Notes: generated from the letters alone by a model not told the origin. A stretch of DNA of 9,083 bases from DASROJ01 sp035646975 (GCA_035646975.1 DASROJ010000122.1:1-9083), one strand, 5' to 3'. Shown: positions 1 to 6,716, numbered from the stretch's first letter. Translations and numbers: made by a program.

Positions 1-30
1 GCCGTCCATTATATATGTCCGCGCGACGCG

Positions 31-1017
31 TCAGTAGGTCGCCGCGGTGAGCTTCTCCGTGACGCCGACCACCGCCTTGTCTCCCTCGAACCAGTCGCGG
101 GTGATGTCGCACCAGAGCGCGAGCCCGCGCCAGGCGCCGAACGGCTCGTAGAAACTCTCGATGCGACGGTCCTTCACCGCGCGCCCCTTGTGGTACATCC
201 CGGAGAATTTCCGGCGGCACCAGGAGTCGATGCCGAGTCCGTCGTAGCGTCCAAGAAGTTTGAGCATGTTGTCCGCCACGTAGGGGCCTGCCCCATCGAT
301 CGAGAGGATCTCCTCGCGTATCCCGGGTGTGGGCCGGGCCGGGTCGTTCCACGAGACCAGGTCGAGCCCGCCGCCGGCGACCCGGCGCGCGAGGCCCCGC
401 AGGGAAGAAGCGCGGTAGCCGGCGCGCACCACGTCCCGGTAGAAGCGCTCGGGTCTGCCGGCCATCGCCGCGGCGTCGGGAAAGAGCCTGCCTCCTTCCG
501 GCGCTTCCAGGCCCAGCCGATCCACCAGCGCCGTGACCATCACGCGTGTCAGCGACCAGCTGCAGTTGGTGGTGCAGATCATCTTGACCAGATCCTCGAA
601 CACGTCCGGCGAGCGCAGCAGCCGTCCGGCGCCGACCGATCCGGTCCAGCGAAGGTCGGGGCGCCGCACTTCGTCCGCGCGCCGGTAGAAGCTCCCGAGG
701 TTCTCGTCGAGCCGGAAGATGTGCGCGATGTCCCGTCGTGCGGTCTTCAGGTCGCCCGGCGTGATCGGGGCGTTGGCGACGATGCGGGATTCGATCGCTC
801 CGACGCCGCCTCGTGCGAGGAACCGGACACGGGCGATCGCGGCGCCGGCGCCGGGAAGACGCAGCGGTCTCCACAGATATCCCGTGGCCGCGTCCCATCG
901 AAACGGCGGCAGGTCGTACCAACCGTGGCTCAGGACGGTCCGGTGGAAATTGAACTCGGATGGCGCGCTCAGAGAGAAGCTGCGCGTCGAGGTCCTGTTG
1001 CCTGCGACCGAAGCCAC
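31..1017 (-). CDS. OGG1/AlkA-type HhH-GPD DNA glycosylase
   Basis: Predicted base-excision-repair glycosylase that removes damaged (oxidised or alkylated) bases from DNA in the cytoplasm; 328 residues. The helix-hairpin-helix lies at about residues 237-250 (ILSIDGAGPYVADN), followed by the catalytic aspartate D264 in GIDSW. The segment at 146-155 (MICTTNCSWS) resembles the OGG1 stretch whose asparagine contacts the estranged cytosine (here N151). Where OGG1 has its Schiff-base lysine (G-T-K-V-A-D) this protein has G-P-Y-V-A-D, so Y246 replaces the lysine and AP-lyase chemistry is unlikely. No C-terminal four-cysteine Fe-S loop of the EndoIII/MutY type is present. The start is GTG at 1017, chosen because GGAGG lies 10 bases upstream. 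It is divergent from the Rieske gene. The family assignment is good; the lesion it recognises is not determinable here. Confidence 0.85.
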   Translation of the reverse strand: MASVAGNRTSTRSFSLSAPSEFNFHRTVLSHGWYDLPPFRWDAATGYLWRPLRLPGAGAAIARVRFLARGGVGAIESRIVANAPITPGDLKTARRDIAHIFRLDENLGSFYRRADEVRRPDLRWTGSVGAGRLLRSPDVFEDLVKMICTTNCSWSLTRVMVTALVDRLGLEAPEGGRLFPDAAAMAGRPERFYRDVVRAGYRASSLRGLARRVAGGGLDLVSWNDPARPTPGIREEILSIDGAGPYVADNMLKLLGRYDGLGIDSWCRRKFSGMYHKGRAVKDRRIESFYEPFGAWRGLALWCDITRDWFEGDKAVVGVTEKLTAATY

Positions 1018-1027
1018 GGTCTAGAAT
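998..1027 (+). promoter_or_regulatory. Candidate sigma70-type promoter of the Rieske gene
   Basis: TTGCCT (998-1003) and TAGAAT (1022-1027) are separated by 18 bases and match the -35 and -10 consensus at 4/6 and 5/6 positions. The transcript would start near 1034, giving a leader of about 35 bases before the ATG at 1069. The promoter overlaps the first codons of the divergent glycosylase gene, so the two genes may interfere with each other's transcription. Prediction by eye only. Confidence 0.4.
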
Positions 1028-1032
1028 CCTCC
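1028..1032 (-). promoter_or_regulatory. Shine-Dalgarno of the glycosylase gene
   Basis: The minus strand reads GGAGG here, 10 bases before the GTG codon at 1017. It supports GTG as the start in the absence of a nearby ATG. Confidence 0.6.
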
Positions 1033-1068
1033 ATCCGGTCAATTTGAACGGGCAGACAGGAGCGTATC

Positions 1069-1374
1069 ATGCCAGAGTTCGTCAAGGCGGCGAAGGTCTC
1101 GGATATCAAGCCGGGCGAAGCCCGGGTGGTGGAATGCGGCGGGAAAACACTCGCGCTGTGTCACGTGGAGGGGAAGTTCTACGCGCTGGACAACACCTGC
1201 CTGCATCGCGGCGGGCCGATCGGCGAGGGATTCATCGACGGCGAGACGGTCACCTGCCCGTGGCATGGATGGCAGTATGACGTCAAGACGGGCGAGGCGA
1301 AGATGAACGCCAGCGCGAAGCTGGCCACCTTCGAGACGAAGGTCGAGGGCGAAGACGTCCTGATCTCGGTCTGA
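1069..1374 (+). CDS. Rieske [2Fe-2S] ferredoxin
   Basis: A 101-residue soluble Rieske-type ferredoxin, about the size of the BphA3/NirD-like stand-alone family. The cluster ligands are visible as C44-L-H46 and C63-P-W-H66, with 16 residues between H46 and C63, which is the family spacing. The protein has no signal peptide or membrane segment, so it should act in the cytoplasm as a one-electron carrier. AGGAG at 1058-1062, six bases before the ATG, supports the start. No oxygenase, reductase or nitrite reductase large subunit lies beside it, so its redox partner is unknown. It appears to be a single-gene unit that converges on the sixA end. It could serve a dioxygenase encoded elsewhere or have a general redox role. 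Family is confident, role is not. Confidence 0.92.
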   Translation: MPEFVKAAKVSDIKPGEARVVECGGKTLALCHVEGKFYALDNTCLHRGGPIGEGFIDGETVTCPWHGWQYDVKTGEAKMNASAKLATFETKVEGEDVLISV

Positions 1375-1423
1375 GTCTCGTCTTGGGCGCGCACGACCCG
1401 GCTGCGCGGCCTGCGGAAGTTTC

Positions 1424-1897
1424 TCAGCCTCGTGCCAGATCGCCCGCTGTCATCACGCGCAAGAGCATCGCGGGCGGTCCGGGTGGCCAGGCGGCCACTT
1501 CGAGGCAGACCAGTGTGCCTCTGTCGAGGTGCAGCGTCTCCCGGTCTCCGATCAGATCGGAGGCGATCCTGCCCAGGTCGGGCTGATGGCCCACCAGGAG
1601 AATCGAGAGATCGTCGCCGTTGTCCCGGAAGAGCCGCCCCAATCCGCCCAGGCGGCATCCCGGAGACAGCGCCTTGTGGACGGTCAACCGGGCCGAGAGG
1701 CCGAGCGCCTCGGCGACGATGCCGGCGGTCTGCCGCGCCCTTCTCATCGGACTCGAGAAAATAGTGTCGAGCCGCAGGCCGAGAGCCGCGATGCCGCGCG
1801 CCTCGGCCTCCATCAAGGCAACCCCTTCCTCCGTGAGGGACGGATCGTCCCCCTGGGGTTCGGGGATTCCATGTCTGAGCAGATAGAGTGCAGGCAC
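1424..1897 (-). CDS. sixA: SixA-like phosphohistidine phosphatase
   Basis: A 157-residue member of the histidine phosphatase (phosphoglycerate mutase-like) superfamily, of SixA length. The catalytic R8-H9-G10 motif sits at the N-terminus. The downstream motif SSPMRRARQTA (48-58) carries the phosphate-binding arginines, and the second catalytic histidine is H104 in VGHQPDL. SixA in E. coli dephosphorylates phosphohistidine on HPt/PTS-type proteins; the substrate here is not shown. Translation begins at GTG 1897, six bases after the thiC stop codon, with no strong Shine-Dalgarno, so translational coupling to thiC is likely. Presumably the last gene of the operon. A link to thiamine metabolism, for instance an unspecific phosphatase role, is possible but is only inference. 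Confidence 0.87.
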   Translation of the reverse strand: MPALYLLRHGIPEPQGDDPSLTEEGVALMEAEARGIAALGLRLDTIFSSPMRRARQTAGIVAEALGLSARLTVHKALSPGCRLGGLGRLFRDNGDDLSILLVGHQPDLGRIASDLIGDRETLHLDRGTLVCLEVAAWPPGPPAMLLRVMTAGDLARG

Positions 1898-1903
1898 CTT
1901 GCG

Positions 1904-3376
1904 TCAGCGCGACCGGACCGTGTCCATCGCGCCCGACGACCGGGCCGCGTCGAACTGTGTCTCGTATCCGGGCGGCGCCGTGGGGAGGTTCCCCCTCACC
2001 TCGCGGGAAAGCGCGGTGCCCAGCGCGACGCTGTCGATGCCTTCCGACGACGCGGCGAATTCGAGATCCTTGGCCTCGATCCGATCGACCCGATACTCGC
2101 TCTGCATCGAGCAGAAACGCGGCCCGCACATCGAGCAGAATTCCGCGGACTTGAAGTACTCCGACGGAAGGCTCTCGTCGTGCATCGCCCGCGCGCGCTC
2201 CGGGTCGAGGCTCAATTCGAACTGGCGGTTCCAGTCGAAGGAGAACCGCGCGCGCGACAGCTCGTCGTCGCGGTCGCGGGCGCCGGGTCTGCCTCGCGCG
2301 ATGTCGGCCGCGTGTGCCGCGATCTTGTACGCGATGACTCCCTGGCGCACGTCCTCGGCTTCCGGCAGGCCGAGATGCTCCTTCGGTGTCACGTAGCACA
2401 GCAGCGACGCCCCGGCCCATCCGGCCATCGTCGCGCCGATCGCCGAGGTGACATGGTCGTAGCCTGGAGCGATGTCGGTGACCAGCGGGCCGAGAACATA
2501 GAACGGCGCTTCCCCGCAGATCTGCTGCTGCAGCTTCACGTTGACCGCGATCTGATTCAGCGGGACATGTCCAGGCCCCTCGATCATCACCTGCACGTCC
2601 TTCTCCCATGCCCTGCGGGTCAGCTCGCCCAGCGTGTACAGCTCGGCGAACTGCGCGGCGTCGGACGCGTCGTGGGTGCAGCCGGGTCTGAGTCCGTCGC
2701 CCGCGCTGATCGTGACGTCATATCGGCGGCAGATGTCGAGGATGTCGTCCCATCGGGTGTAGAGAGGGTTTTCCTTCCTGTGGTAGAGCATCCAGTGCGC
2801 CAGCAGAGACCCGCCGCGGCTGACGATGCCGGTGATGCGCCCCCTCACCAGCGCCAGGTGCCGCAGCAGCACGCCCGCATGCAGCGTCATGTAATCGACG
2901 CCCTGCTTTGCCTGGTGCTCGATCATGCCGAGCAGGTCGTCCTCGGTCATCTCTTCCATTTTGCTCAGGCCGACCACCGCCTGGTAGATCGGCACGGTGC
3001 CAATCGGCACGGGGCTGTGCTCGATGATCGCCTCGCGGATCCGATCGATATCGCCGCCCGTGGAAAGGTCCATCACCGTGTCGGAGCCGAGCTTGACCGA
3101 CAGCGCCAGTTTCTCGAGCTCCTTGTCGACGTCCGATGTGACGGCGGAGTTGCCGATGTTCGCGTTGATCTTGCAGCTCACCGCCAGTCCGATGCCCATC
3201 GGCTCGAGCTGGTGGTGGTTGATGTTCGCCGGGATGATCAGCCGCCCCCGCGCCACCTCGGACCGGATCAGCTCCGGCTCCACCTTCTCGATGCGGGCGA
3301 CTTGTCTCATGGCGTCGGTCACGATGCCCTGGCGGGCGTAATGCATCTGCGTGACGACGTTTCCGTTACTCGGCAT
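1904..3376 (-). CDS. thiC: Phosphomethylpyrimidine synthase ThiC (short form)
   Basis: ThiC is a radical SAM enzyme that rearranges 5-aminoimidazole ribotide into the HMP-P pyrimidine of thiamine. The 490-residue length fits the short form without the N-terminal extension of the roughly 630-residue E. coli protein. The [4Fe-4S] site is the C-terminal C414-x2-C417-x4-C422 (CSMCGPRFC), typical of ThiC rather than of the usual N-terminal CxxxCxxC. Other family signatures are KINANIGNS (69-77), GDGLRPG (226-232) and EGPGHVP (266-272). H270 and H334 are 64 residues apart, which fits the known pair of zinc histidines. The ATG at 3376 has GGAGG nine bases upstream (3386-3390). Only 29 bases separate it from the upstream radical SAM gene, so no room exists for a riboswitch and it is probably co-transcribed. 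The benzimidazole-forming BzaA/B/F paralogues are a less likely reading since no anaerobic cobalamin genes are near. Confidence 0.96.
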   Translation of the reverse strand: MPSNGNVVTQMHYARQGIVTDAMRQVARIEKVEPELIRSEVARGRLIIPANINHHQLEPMGIGLAVSCKINANIGNSAVTSDVDKELEKLALSVKLGSDTVMDLSTGGDIDRIREAIIEHSPVPIGTVPIYQAVVGLSKMEEMTEDDLLGMIEHQAKQGVDYMTLHAGVLLRHLALVRGRITGIVSRGGSLLAHWMLYHRKENPLYTRWDDILDICRRYDVTISAGDGLRPGCTHDASDAAQFAELYTLGELTRRAWEKDVQVMIEGPGHVPLNQIAVNVKLQQQICGEAPFYVLGPLVTDIAPGYDHVTSAIGATMAGWAGASLLCYVTPKEHLGLPEAEDVRQGVIAYKIAAHAADIARGRPGARDRDDELSRARFSFDWNRQFELSLDPERARAMHDESLPSEYFKSAEFCSMCGPRFCSMQSEYRVDRIEAKDLEFAASSEGIDSVALGTALSREVRGNLPTAPPGYETQFDAARSSGAMDTVRSR

Positions 3377-3405
3377 TGAGGTCCACCTCCCGAAATCCCC
3401 GAAAA

Positions 3406-6045
3406 CTATGACACATCCTGAGGCGAGGTGAAATGCAGACGTTCGCGTACGAACGACGCCCCTTCAGTCTCGCGGCCGAGAATGCCACGCAGCACTTCGT
3501 CGGGCTTCACGGAACCCTCGGTCTGGTCGAGCATGACCGGAAACCTGAGGGCCGCCCCGATTCCTTCTTCGTGCACCAGGTCCACTCCGCCGACGAACCG
3601 CTTCAAATCGAGACTCACCGACTTCTCCTTGCGCACCTTGTCGACGAACCGCTCGCTGGCTCCGTTGAAGGCGTCGACCGCCTCGCGCAGCGCGTCCGCC
3701 TCCACACCCGGCACCGTCGCCAGGTAGGTGGCCGCGGTGATCGCCCTGGACAGGCCGGGGGCGCCATCCGCCAGCGGCACGACCCGGACGAACGAGAGAC
3801 CTTCGGGAAGCACGCCGTTGAGCCGCACGACCACCTGGGTGTCGAGCGGAACGCCGACCTGGAAGTCGACGTACTCTTCCCGGCTCTCGATGCCTACCGC
3901 AAGCGCCGGAGAGAAGGCCATCACCGGCCTGGGATTGAATCCCTGCGAGTATTTCAGCGGAATGCCCGCGCGCCTGAAGGCCCGGCTCATGGTCCGCAGC
4001 AAATCGAGGTGCGACAGGAATCTCATCTGCCCCAGCTTGCAAAACGCCGCGCGGTAACGGAACGACGGTCCGTCGACGGGCGGCGGTGACAGCGGCTTGC
4101 GCGCCGGCTGCAGCTGCAGCAGACCCTGGTAGCCGTCCACCCGCTCCTTCTTGATGTGATCGAGATCGCAGGCGCAGCCGCAGTCATAGCAGATCAGCTT
4201 GTCGCCCATCTCCGGCGGCATGTTGTGCTTGCGGTAAGGCTTCTCGCAGGCGGGAGACAGCAGCCCCTTGCGGGCGCGTTCGTACTCCCGGAGCAGGAAC
4301 TTCTTTTCCACCAGACAGTCGATGTGATCCCATGGCAGCGTCGACTCGATCGGCAGCTCGGCGAGATAGATGGTGAAGTCGAGGCCCGCCTCCCGGAACG
4401 CGTCGAGCCAGAGATCGTACCTGAAATACTCCGTCCAGCCGTCGAACCGGCAACCCTTCCGATAGGCGATCTCGATGGCCGCCGCCACGCGCCGATCTCC
4501 CCGGGACATCACCCCTTCGAGCTGCGACACCTCCACATGATGCCGCTTGAACTTGATCCCCTTGCGGTGTACCCGCTCGGCGATGAACTGCTGCTTGGCA
4601 TACAGCGTCTCCACCGTCTCCATGGCCATCCACTGGAATGGCGCGAAAGGCTTCGGGATGTGCGAGGAGGCCGACAGGTTGATGCGTGGCTGCAGACGGC
4701 CTTTGGCCTTCCTGAGCTCGGCGCGCTGCACATCGTAGATCTTGTGTCCGAGGTCGACGATCGCCTGCAGATCGTCGTCGGTCTCGCCGATGACCCCGAT
4801 CATCATGTACAGCTTGATCAGATCCCAGCCCTGACGCGACGCGTTGCGCGCGGCCATCAGGATGTTCTCCTCGGTGATTCCCTTGTTGAGCACGTCGCGC
4901 ATGCGCTGGCTGCCTGCTTCGGGGGCGATGGTGAACCCGGTCTTCTTCACGCGGCCGATCTGTTCGGCGAGGTGCTCGGTCAGACCGTACGGGCGCAGCG
5001 AGGAGACGGAGACCCCGACACGCGCGTCGGCCACACGGTCCATGATCTTCTCCACCAACGTCGGAAAACAGGAATAGTCGGCCGGCGAGAGGGATGTGAT
5101 GGAGATCTCGTCGTAGCCGGTCTTCTCGAGCCCCGAAAGGGCCGAGTCGATGATCGATTCGGGCGTGCGTTCCCTGACAGGCCGATAGATGATGCCGGCC
5201 TGGCAGAATCGGCATCCCTCGGTGCAGCCTCTGGCGATTTCCACCGACACGCGGTCGTGAACGATCTCGGCGTGAGGCACCACGGTGTTCGCCGGAAAAG
5301 GAAACCGGTTGATATCGTCGAGCACGGCGCGCTTGACGGGAAAGGGCGGGGCCCAGCCCAGATCCTCGCGCGGCACGACATGATCGAGCCCGCAGTGCGG
5401 GTCGCGTCGCGTCGCGTAGAACTGCGGGACATAGACACCCGGGATCTCCGCCAGCTCGCGCAGGATCTTCTCACGCCGCTGACGGGGCGAGCCGGTGACT
5501 TCCCCCTTGAGCCGGACGTATCGCTCGGCGAGCAGAGGAAAGCATTCTTCGCCGTCGCCGATGTGAAACAGATCGAAGAACGGCGCGATCGGTTCGGGGC
5601 TGAAGGCAACGGGCCCACCCCCGACGATCAGCGGCCAGTCATCTCCGCGCTGTTCGGCATGAAACGGAATGCCCGCCAGGTCCAGCATCTGGAGGATGTT
5701 CGTGTAGCACATCTCGAACTGGAGGGTGAACCCGATGATGTCGAACGCCGTGAGCGGCGAGCGGGTCTCGAGGGTGAAAAGCGGCAGGCCGTTGGCGCGC
5801 AGCTCCTGCTCGAGGTCGGGCCAGGGGGCGAACACACGCTCCATCAGCATGTCTTCACGCTTGTTGAACAGATCATAAAGGATGCGCAGGCCCAGGTGGG
5901 ACATGCCTATCTCGTAGGTGTCGGGGAACGCCAGCGCCACCTTCACGGCGGTGGTGGAGTGATCCTTGACGACTGAGTTGAATTCCCCACCCATGTAGCG
6001 GGCCGGCTTTTCGACTCGCTCGAGTATCGCTTCGATGCGGTTCAT
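3406..6045 (-). CDS. TIGR03960-type radical SAM protein fused to DUF2344
   Basis: An 879-residue radical SAM protein of unknown function. Residues about 30-170 form the N-terminal domain annotated as B12-binding-like in TIGR03960, but I see no DxHxxG cobalamin box. The radical SAM core starts with C274-x3-C278-x2-C281 (CTEGCRFC) and runs to about 500, with a downstream APEAGS motif (374-379). A Cys-rich stretch follows (C600, C619, C622, C624, C626; CYDCGCAC at its end), then the DUF2344/TIGR03936 domain from about 662 to 855, beginning RYRAAFCKLG. In several phyla the two parts lie near RNase G and rplU, suggesting an RNA- or ribosome-linked role, but neither is seen here. ATG 6045 was chosen because family homology begins at MNRIEAILERVEKPARYMGG; the 69 in-frame codons upstream look like intergenic DNA and overlap the divergent gene. 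No clear Shine-Dalgarno precedes it. Likely first gene of the operon with thiC and sixA. Confidence 0.9.
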   Translation of the reverse strand: MNRIEAILERVEKPARYMGGEFNSVVKDHSTTAVKVALAFPDTYEIGMSHLGLRILYDLFNKREDMLMERVFAPWPDLEQELRANGLPLFTLETRSPLTAFDIIGFTLQFEMCYTNILQMLDLAGIPFHAEQRGDDWPLIVGGGPVAFSPEPIAPFFDLFHIGDGEECFPLLAERYVRLKGEVTGSPRQRREKILRELAEIPGVYVPQFYATRRDPHCGLDHVVPREDLGWAPPFPVKRAVLDDINRFPFPANTVVPHAEIVHDRVSVEIARGCTEGCRFCQAGIIYRPVRERTPESIIDSALSGLEKTGYDEISITSLSPADYSCFPTLVEKIMDRVADARVGVSVSSLRPYGLTEHLAEQIGRVKKTGFTIAPEAGSQRMRDVLNKGITEENILMAARNASRQGWDLIKLYMMIGVIGETDDDLQAIVDLGHKIYDVQRAELRKAKGRLQPRINLSASSHIPKPFAPFQWMAMETVETLYAKQQFIAERVHRKGIKFKRHHVEVSQLEGVMSRGDRRVAAAIEIAYRKGCRFDGWTEYFRYDLWLDAFREAGLDFTIYLAELPIESTLPWDHIDCLVEKKFLLREYERARKGLLSPACEKPYRKHNMPPEMGDKLICYDCGCACDLDHIKKERVDGYQGLLQLQPARKPLSPPPVDGPSFRYRAAFCKLGQMRFLSHLDLLRTMSRAFRRAGIPLKYSQGFNPRPVMAFSPALAVGIESREEYVDFQVGVPLDTQVVVRLNGVLPEGLSFVRVVPLADGAPGLSRAITAATYLATVPGVEADALREAVDAFNGASERFVDKVRKEKSVSLDLKRFVGGVDLVHEEGIGAALRFPVMLDQTEGSVKPDEVLRGILGRETEGASFVRERLHFTSPQDVS

Positions 6046-6054
6046 GGCCCGCGC

Positions 6055-6060
6055 ATTATA
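6055..6060 (-). promoter_or_regulatory. Consensus -10 box before the radical SAM operon
   Basis: The minus strand reads a perfect TATAAT, with nine bases between it and the ATG at 6045. Transcription from it would start at about 6048-6049, leaving a leader of only three or four bases. No good -35 hexamer is found 16-18 bases upstream (the minus strand reads GGTGCG at 6083-6078). The lack of a Shine-Dalgarno before 6045 agrees with near-leaderless translation, but neither point is proof. Confidence 0.4.
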
Positions 6061-6089
6061 CGATAAGCCGCCCACAGCGCACCGACTGC

Positions 6090-6120
6090 CTGAAAACCCT
6101 TGCATAGTCTGTGTTTTCAG
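6090..6120. repeat. Inverted repeat, candidate operator
   Basis: A perfect 8-base inverted repeat, CTGAAAAC (6090-6097) and GTTTTCAG (6113-6120), with a 15-base spacer. Its half-site centres are 23 bases apart, about two helical turns. It lies between the start of the radical SAM operon and the promoter proposed for the Rrf2-family gene. A dimeric regulator such as the adjacent Rrf2 protein could bind it. The function is inferred from position and symmetry only. Confidence 0.4.
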
Positions 6121-6135
6121 CGAGTTATCTTTCGC

Positions 6136-6164
6136 TTGCGGATTCATGACCGATTCGATAAAGT
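6136..6164 (+). promoter_or_regulatory. Candidate promoter of the Rrf2-family regulator
   Basis: TTGCGG (6136-6141) and TAAAGT (6159-6164) are 17 bases apart, a weak sigma70-like pair in the only AT-richer stretch before the gene. The 10-base perfect palindrome AACGCGCGTT (6165-6174) directly follows and would sit at the transcription start, where a repressor could act. It is the best candidate I can find for transcription of the regulator and the Tes-like gene. Confidence 0.35.
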
Positions 6165-6211
6165 AACGCGCGTTTGGAACCGGAGGCGCACAACGCCGTG
6201 CGAACCAGGGC

Positions 6212-6637
6212 ATGAGAATCAGCCGACGCGGGGAATACGGGCTGGCCGCCATCCTCTATCTGGCGATGCAGCCCGACGGCAAGCTGAGTCTTCGCGACGA
6301 GATCGCGGGACGCTGCGGCATACCGCGAACATTCCTCGCCCAGATCCTGGCGAAGCTCAGGAGCCGGGGCATTCTCGGATCCGTCCGGGGAAAGAAGGGC
6401 GGCTACTATCTGAAGGCTGAGCCGCATTGTCTCTCGCTGGCCGACGTGCTCGAAGCGCTCGAAGGACCCATCACGTTGATCCGGAGCATCAAAGAGGAGG
6501 ATCCCGGACAGACGGATTTCGTCAATTCGACCATGAACGATTTCCGCGGCCGTCTCCAGACCAGGGGCTACGAGCTGCTCAAGTCGTTGAAAATCTCAGA
6601 GATCCCGGCGACGCACGACGCAACCGCCGACAAGTAG
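6212..6637 (+). CDS. Rrf2-family transcriptional regulator without Cys cluster
   Basis: A 141-residue winged-helix regulator of the Rrf2 family (IscR, NsrR, RirA, CymR). The N-terminus MRISRRGEYGLAAI is typical and fixes the ATG, although only AGGG lies one base upstream and the GGAGG at 6182-6186 is too far away. The recognition helix is at about residues 37-55 (IPRTFLAQILAKLRSRGIL) and the wing at 57-67 (SVRGKKGGYYL). The region where Fe-S members carry three cysteines (about 88-110) has none; the only cysteines are C35 and C73. It therefore probably does not bind an IscR-type cluster and may sense something else, or act as an apo-regulator like CymR. Its position suggests control of itself, the downstream Tes-like gene and possibly the divergent operon. 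Confidence 0.9.
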   Translation: MRISRRGEYGLAAILYLAMQPDGKLSLRDEIAGRCGIPRTFLAQILAKLRSRGILGSVRGKKGGYYLKAEPHCLSLADVLEALEGPITLIRSIKEEDPGQTDFVNSTMNDFRGRLQTRGYELLKSLKISEIPATHDATADK

Positions 6638-6716
6638 GAGCCCGTCCCGCAGCTCGATCCCGCAGCATTGATAGTACGGGCATCAAAGTCGCGAACAACC
6701 TGGAGGGCTCGACTCA
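6638..6716 (+). promoter_or_regulatory. Intergenic leader with possible Shine-Dalgarno-masking pairing
   Basis: These 79 bases separate the regulator from the Tes-like gene. GAGCCC (6638-6643) is complementary to GGGCTC (6705-6710), which overlaps the Shine-Dalgarno GGAGGG (6702-6707). Between them CCCG (6659-6662) can pair with CGGG (6677-6680), extended by GAT/ATC with a one-base bulge. A folded RNA could thus hide the ribosome binding site. No separate promoter is convincing, so read-through from the regulator is likely. This is a pairing seen by eye, not a computed fold. Confidence 0.25.

Noticed and set aside
1388..1408. Hairpin CGCGCA/TGCGCG between the Rieske and sixA gene ends as a terminator
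   Set aside because: Only six base pairs with no T-run on either strand; a Rho-dependent or unseen terminator is equally possible.
1179..2609. 476-codon minus-strand frame overlapping the Rieske, sixA and thiC genes
   Set aside because: It crosses three recognised genes in another frame and is Arg/Gly-rich without motifs.
1904..3376. ThiC-like gene as a benzimidazole synthase of anaerobic B12 synthesis
   Set aside because: No cobalamin lower-ligand genes nearby, and all visible motifs fit ordinary ThiC.
1529..3379. 616-codon open frame on the plus strand opposite thiC and sixA
   Set aside because: It mirrors two well-recognised genes in high-GC DNA, where the opposite frame often stays open; its protein is Arg/His/Ala-rich and resembles no family.
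3377..3405. TPP riboswitch before thiC
   Set aside because: The gap is only 29 bases and shows just the Shine-Dalgarno; far too short for the aptamer.
4156..5976. 606-codon open frame on the plus strand opposite the radical SAM gene
   Set aside because: Antisense shadow of the conserved radical SAM/DUF2344 gene; low-complexity composition and no domain.
6046..6252. 69-codon N-terminal extension of the radical SAM gene
   Set aside because: It would overlap the divergent regulator gene and cover the promoter region; family homology begins at the ATG at 6045.
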